Source: Bacteroidia bacterium
GTDB lineage: Bacteria > Bacteroidota > Bacteroidia > Bacteroidales > Bacteroidaceae
DNA: 34,983 nt
Assembly (NCBI GenBank): GCA_009929715.1
Contig: RZZX01000019.1
Span: forward strand, 1 to 34,983
Reading direction: 5' to 3'
The notes below the pieces were generated by a model that had not been told where the DNA came from, did not search any database, and worked only from the letters and a program-made list of their open reading frames with translations. Numbering within the stretch: position 1 is the stretch's first letter; every line of letters begins with the position of its first letter. The position numbers were made by a program, and so were the translations under genes. This document shows, piece by piece, positions 32,364-34,983 of the stretch.

Positions 32364-32387
32364 TACACTTCACCTAGGTGAAGTGTA
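32364..32387. repeat. 24-bp perfect palindrome
   Basis: TACACTTCACCT (32364-32375) is followed directly by its exact reverse complement (32376-32387) with no spacer. No U-tract follows on either strand, so it fits a protein-binding or recombination site better than a terminator. No adjacent regulator gene is visible. Confidence 0.8.
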
Positions 32388-32653
32388 GAAACAAGACGCA
32401 CTTTGACAGTTATCCGAGCAGTGGTAGTGGCTTAACAAAGGCGTATTACAAGTCAAACTGACTGAGAAAGAGGTGAAAGAGAAATGGCTATTTGGGGTTT
32501 ACTCTGCGCTTACCGGCTTGTTGTAAAAGAGCGCATTGGCGAACTTGAATCTGTTTGTTCAGTTGGCACAAAAAACAGAGTTTGGTTCGCTATTACATTC
32601 GCAACGTGTGTCTTTGAATTCTAGCGCCTACGCATTTAGCGGATGAACCCTAA

Positions 32654-32690
32654 AAAAGGGTGCATTGAGAAAACCTCAACGCACCCTTTT
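32654..32690. terminator. Hairpin terminator downstream of the S9 peptidase
   Basis: AAAAGGGTGC (32654-32663) pairs with GCACCCTTTT (32681-32690), with an inner TTGAG/CTCAA pairing after one mismatch and loop AAAAC. It is 23 bp past the S9 stop on the minus strand, with T-runs in either direction. Confidence 0.8.
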
Positions 32691-32712
32691 CAGCCTGTTA
32701 TAAGTTGATTTT

Positions 32713-34983
32713 TTACAGATGTCTTTCCGGATAAAGTTCGTTCCACCATTGTGGTCGATCTTTTAGGAAGCGTTCAAACCAAGCCATCATGGAGTTTTGC
32801 CATTTCACTTTTTTATCATAGTCCAAAACGAAATGGTTTTCACCTTCTACAGCAATAAACTCGACTGTTTTACCAAGTATCTTCAAAGCGTTGAAGAGCT
32901 GGATACTCTCACCGATAGGCACATTGGTGTCGACTGTTCCATGAAAAAGGAGCAAAGGTGTGTTGATTTTATCCGCATTGAAGAGCGATCCTTGTTTGGT
33001 GAAAAGCTCTGGATTAGTCCACGGATAACTGTCGGCTGCTGCCACACTGTTGTATGAATAGCCCCAATATCCTTCTCCCCAATAGCTGGTCAGGTTGCTG
33101 ATGCCTGCATGCGATATAGCTGCCGCAAAAATGTCGGTCTGAGTTTGGAGATATTGTGTCATAAATCCACCGTAAGAGGCTCCTAGACAACCGATACGTT
33201 TGCTGTCGACAAACGGGTGAGCTGTACAGAACGCTTTCGTTCCTTCGATAATGTCTTCGGCTGTGCGTTTTCCCCAGGCATTGACGTGACGGGCAGAAAA
33301 CTCCTGTCCGTAGCCGATAGTGCCACTCGGTTGGATTACATAAACCACATAGTCGCGTGAAGCAAAGAGCTGGGCACAGTAGGGACTTGTGATACCTCTT
33401 TCGGTAGGCGTTGTGCCACCGTAATAGTAAACAATAAGTGGGTATTTCTTGTTGGGGTCGAAGTTGGGTGGTAGACAAATCTTACCGTCAATCGACGTAC
33501 CGTCTGATGCTGTGAAGCTCCAGGTCTCTGTTTTCCCCAATTCTATTTCGCTTAAAACCGGTTTCATAGGGTCGGCTAGTAAGCGTGAACTCTTCTTCTT
33601 TAGATCGTAAAGATAAGCTACACCACAGTTATGATCACTTTGACCACAATAAACAGCCACCGATGGGTTGGTCTCCGACAGAGAGAAACGGCTGGTGATA
33701 TCGGTCAGTAGATCGAGCTTCTCGAATTTTTTAGTTGAAGGTGCATACCGGTAGATCGCTCTGCAATCACCGTCGGTGGTGCTGAAATAGATGCAACCAT
33801 CCCCTCTGTTCCATTGCAGGAAGTTTACCGTAGGGTTGAACTCTTTCGTAATCGGGGTTATTCGACGGCTCGATAGATCCATGATGAAAGCCTGCGTATC
33901 GAAATCGTTGACAATGGGTTGGGTACCGCAATTCTTTCCGATGCCACCGAAAGCTTCCGGACCGGCGGTGAGCAATAACTGTTTGCCATCTGGTGAGTAA
34001 TTGGCTCCGCCGAGAAACTTCTGTTCAAAGAACAAGGTGTCTACGTTGAGTGTCTCCATATTCACCTCGAAAAGCGAACTGATATTGAAAGGTCTGACGG
34101 TGATATTGGCTTTTGATGAACTGTACAAGAACCGTTTTCCATCGGGTGAAATATCTTGCAGGTAGGTGCTGTGATTACCAAAAGTCAGTCGTTCGGTGAC
34201 GCCTGTACTCAGGGTGTATTTAGCTAGGAAGCTGCGGTTGCGATCGCCCGGTATCCGATCATCCGGATTGGCTATACGCTTGAGTGCTCCGCTCTCTTCG
34301 ATGCCCTTTTCCTCCGGATAATAGATGAGATAATCCTCATTGGGCGACCAAGTGAAGCCTTCTTCCGGAATATCCCGTAAGATAACCTGCTCTTCCAACG
34401 TACTTGGGTTTAGTGTCACCACGTGATTGCCCGTTTCTCCTTTCACTGTATAATAGAGCTTATCACTCTTCGGCATCCAACGCATGCCTGCTGTAGCATT
34501 GGCCAGAATTACTTTTCCTGTTTTTACATTCGAAAGTTCGTAGTGTGTGTACGAACGCTTCTGCCCGTAGTGGTGCGAGAAAGTGGTCAACACGTATTGC
34601 CCACTTGGCGAGATAGCCACCGAGGATACCCGATCACCATACATGGTATGATCGATGGTGAAGCGTTTTAAGGCTTCCACATCGGTGTGGCAAACGATGG
34701 TTTTATACAGATCATCTTTAATGAGTTCTGTTTGTAGAGTTGGCTCAGCTTTGTCGGCAGCTACCGACAGAAGTTTGATGGTGAGTTCATAATCTTTCTC
34801 TGGCTCAAGCATCAAGGCAAAGTCTCGTGAAGAGCTAGTCGAAAGGCTATCCTCTACACCCTCTTTAGTCATTTTTGACTCTCCATTGATAAACACTTCA
34901 AAACGGGCTGGCGAACTTATTTTTAGCTTGCCTTTCAGGAAGTTTTCCGCACGCAAACGGGCATGGATGACATACAGTTTAGC
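32713..34983 (-). CDS. S9 family prolyl oligopeptidase/DPP-like peptidase, N-terminus cut by window edge
   Basis: The frame is open from base 34983 to the TAA at 32713, giving 756 residues, and the true start lies outside the window. The upstream part is a beta-propeller with repeated blades such as SVAISPSGQYVLTTF, WSPNEDYLIYY, DISPDGKRFLYSS and NYSPDGKQLLLTA. The C-terminal alpha/beta-hydrolase has the nucleophile motif GASYGGF (Ser codon at 33175-33177), the Asp in FHGTVDTNVP and the His in EGENHFVLDY. S9 enzymes of this build release dipeptides or cleave short peptides, often in the periplasm in Bacteroidetes. The signal peptide cannot be checked. The family call is secure; the subtype (DPP4-like or acylaminoacyl-like) is not. 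Confidence 0.94.
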   Translation of the reverse strand, partial: AKLYVIHARLRAENFLKGKLKISSPARFEVFINGESKMTKEGVEDSLSTSSSRDFALMLEPEKDYELTIKLLSVAADKAEPTLQTELIKDDLYKTIVCHTDVEALKRFTIDHTMYGDRVSSVAISPSGQYVLTTFSHHYGQKRSYTHYELSNVKTGKVILANATAGMRWMPKSDKLYYTVKGETGNHVVTLNPSTLEEQVILRDIPEEGFTWSPNEDYLIYYPEEKGIEESGALKRIANPDDRIPGDRNRSFLAKYTLSTGVTERLTFGNHSTYLQDISPDGKRFLYSSSKANITVRPFNISSLFEVNMETLNVDTLFFEQKFLGGANYSPDGKQLLLTAGPEAFGGIGKNCGTQPIVNDFDTQAFIMDLSSRRITPITKEFNPTVNFLQWNRGDGCIYFSTTDGDCRAIYRYAPSTKKFEKLDLLTDITSRFSLSETNPSVAVYCGQSDHNCGVAYLYDLKKKSSRLLADPMKPVLSEIELGKTETWSFTASDGTSIDGKICLPPNFDPNKKYPLIVYYYGGTTPTERGITSPYCAQLFASRDYVVYVIQPSGTIGYGQEFSARHVNAWGKRTAEDIIEGTKAFCTAHPFVDSKRIGCLGASYGGFMTQYLQTQTDIFAAAISHAGISNLTSYWGEGYWGYSYNSVAAADSYPWTNPELFTKQGSLFNADKINTPLLLFHGTVDTNVPIGESIQLFNALKILGKTVEFIAVEGENHFVLDYDKKVKWQNSMMAWFERFLKDRPQWWNELYPERHL

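Larger units (their letters stand above)
32238..32712. other. 475-bp spacer with a palindrome, a terminator and a possible decayed frame
   Basis: No intact gene was seen. The stretch includes a weak stem AGTGC/GCACT (32341-32358) followed by T5, the 24-bp perfect palindrome at 32364-32387, and a hairpin terminator at 32654-32690. A frame from about 32440 to 32644 codes plausible protein sequence (LTEKEVKEKWLFGVYSALTG and LANLNLFVQLAQKTEFGSLL) but is interrupted by a TAA and lacks a start, so it may be a gene remnant. Confidence 0.5.

Noticed and set aside
32364-32387. parS centromere site
   Set aside because: The palindrome does not match the conserved parS core TGTTNCACGTGAAACA, and no parA/parB genes are nearby.
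33014-33478. 154-codon minus-strand frame inside the S9 peptidase gene
   Set aside because: It overlaps the S9 catalytic domain in another frame on the same strand; the S9 frame is intact through Ser, Asp and His motifs, so this is neither a frameshift nor a separate gene.

Overview
The window is Bacteroidales DNA, from a Bacteroides- or Parabacteroides-like gut or host-associated bacterium. It carries two SusC/SusD outer-membrane nutrient-uptake systems, a FecR/ECF-sigma regulatory pair, Bacteroidetes-type signal peptides and lipoboxes, and repeated promoter -7 elements of the form TAnnTTTG, the consensus of the Bacteroides primary sigma factor. No rRNA, tRNA, CRISPR array, intact transposase or integrase was seen. 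Both ends cut through genes: an M1 aminopeptidase lacks its C-terminus on the left and an S9 peptidase lacks its N-terminus on the right.

Positions 1-8596 are mostly chromosomal housekeeping genes: M1 aminopeptidase (-), GNAT-like acetyltransferase (+), zinc-ribbon protein (-), short-chain dehydrogenase (-), TrkH potassium transporter (+), RluA-type pseudouridine synthase with a long N-terminal extension (-), and a secreted endonuclease/exonuclease/phosphatase-fold enzyme (+). Convergent pairs are separated by perfect hairpins.

Positions 8899-17521, all on the minus strand, hold a BtuB-like TonB receptor and then a probable operon read SusC (no STN domain), SusD-like_2 lipoprotein, secreted calcineurin-like metallophosphoesterase. 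A secreted 176-residue protein of unknown family lies just upstream. The enzyme content suggests capture of a phosphorylated substrate, which is inference.

Positions 17832-28649, plus strand and visibly more AT-rich, hold FecR anti-sigma, SusC with an STN signalling domain, SusD, an F5/8C lipoprotein and an M60 (HEVGH) metallopeptidase with BACON-like and CBM32-like modules. After a 28-bp perfect hairpin comes an ECF sigma factor. The M60 architecture resembles B. thetaiotaomicron BT4244, a mucin O-glycopeptidase, so the locus probably senses, binds, cleaves and imports O-glycosylated host glycoprotein fragments. The sigma gene lies at the far end from its presumed anti-sigma partner, which is unusual.

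Positions 28664-34983 return to ordinary genes: a membrane PH-like protein, a cupin and a divergent HxlR regulator sharing a region with two palindromes, a 55-residue basic protein, a membrane-anchored MutS-like ATPase, and the S9 peptidase. The 475-bp gap before the S9 gene contains a 24-bp perfect palindrome and what may be a decayed reading frame.
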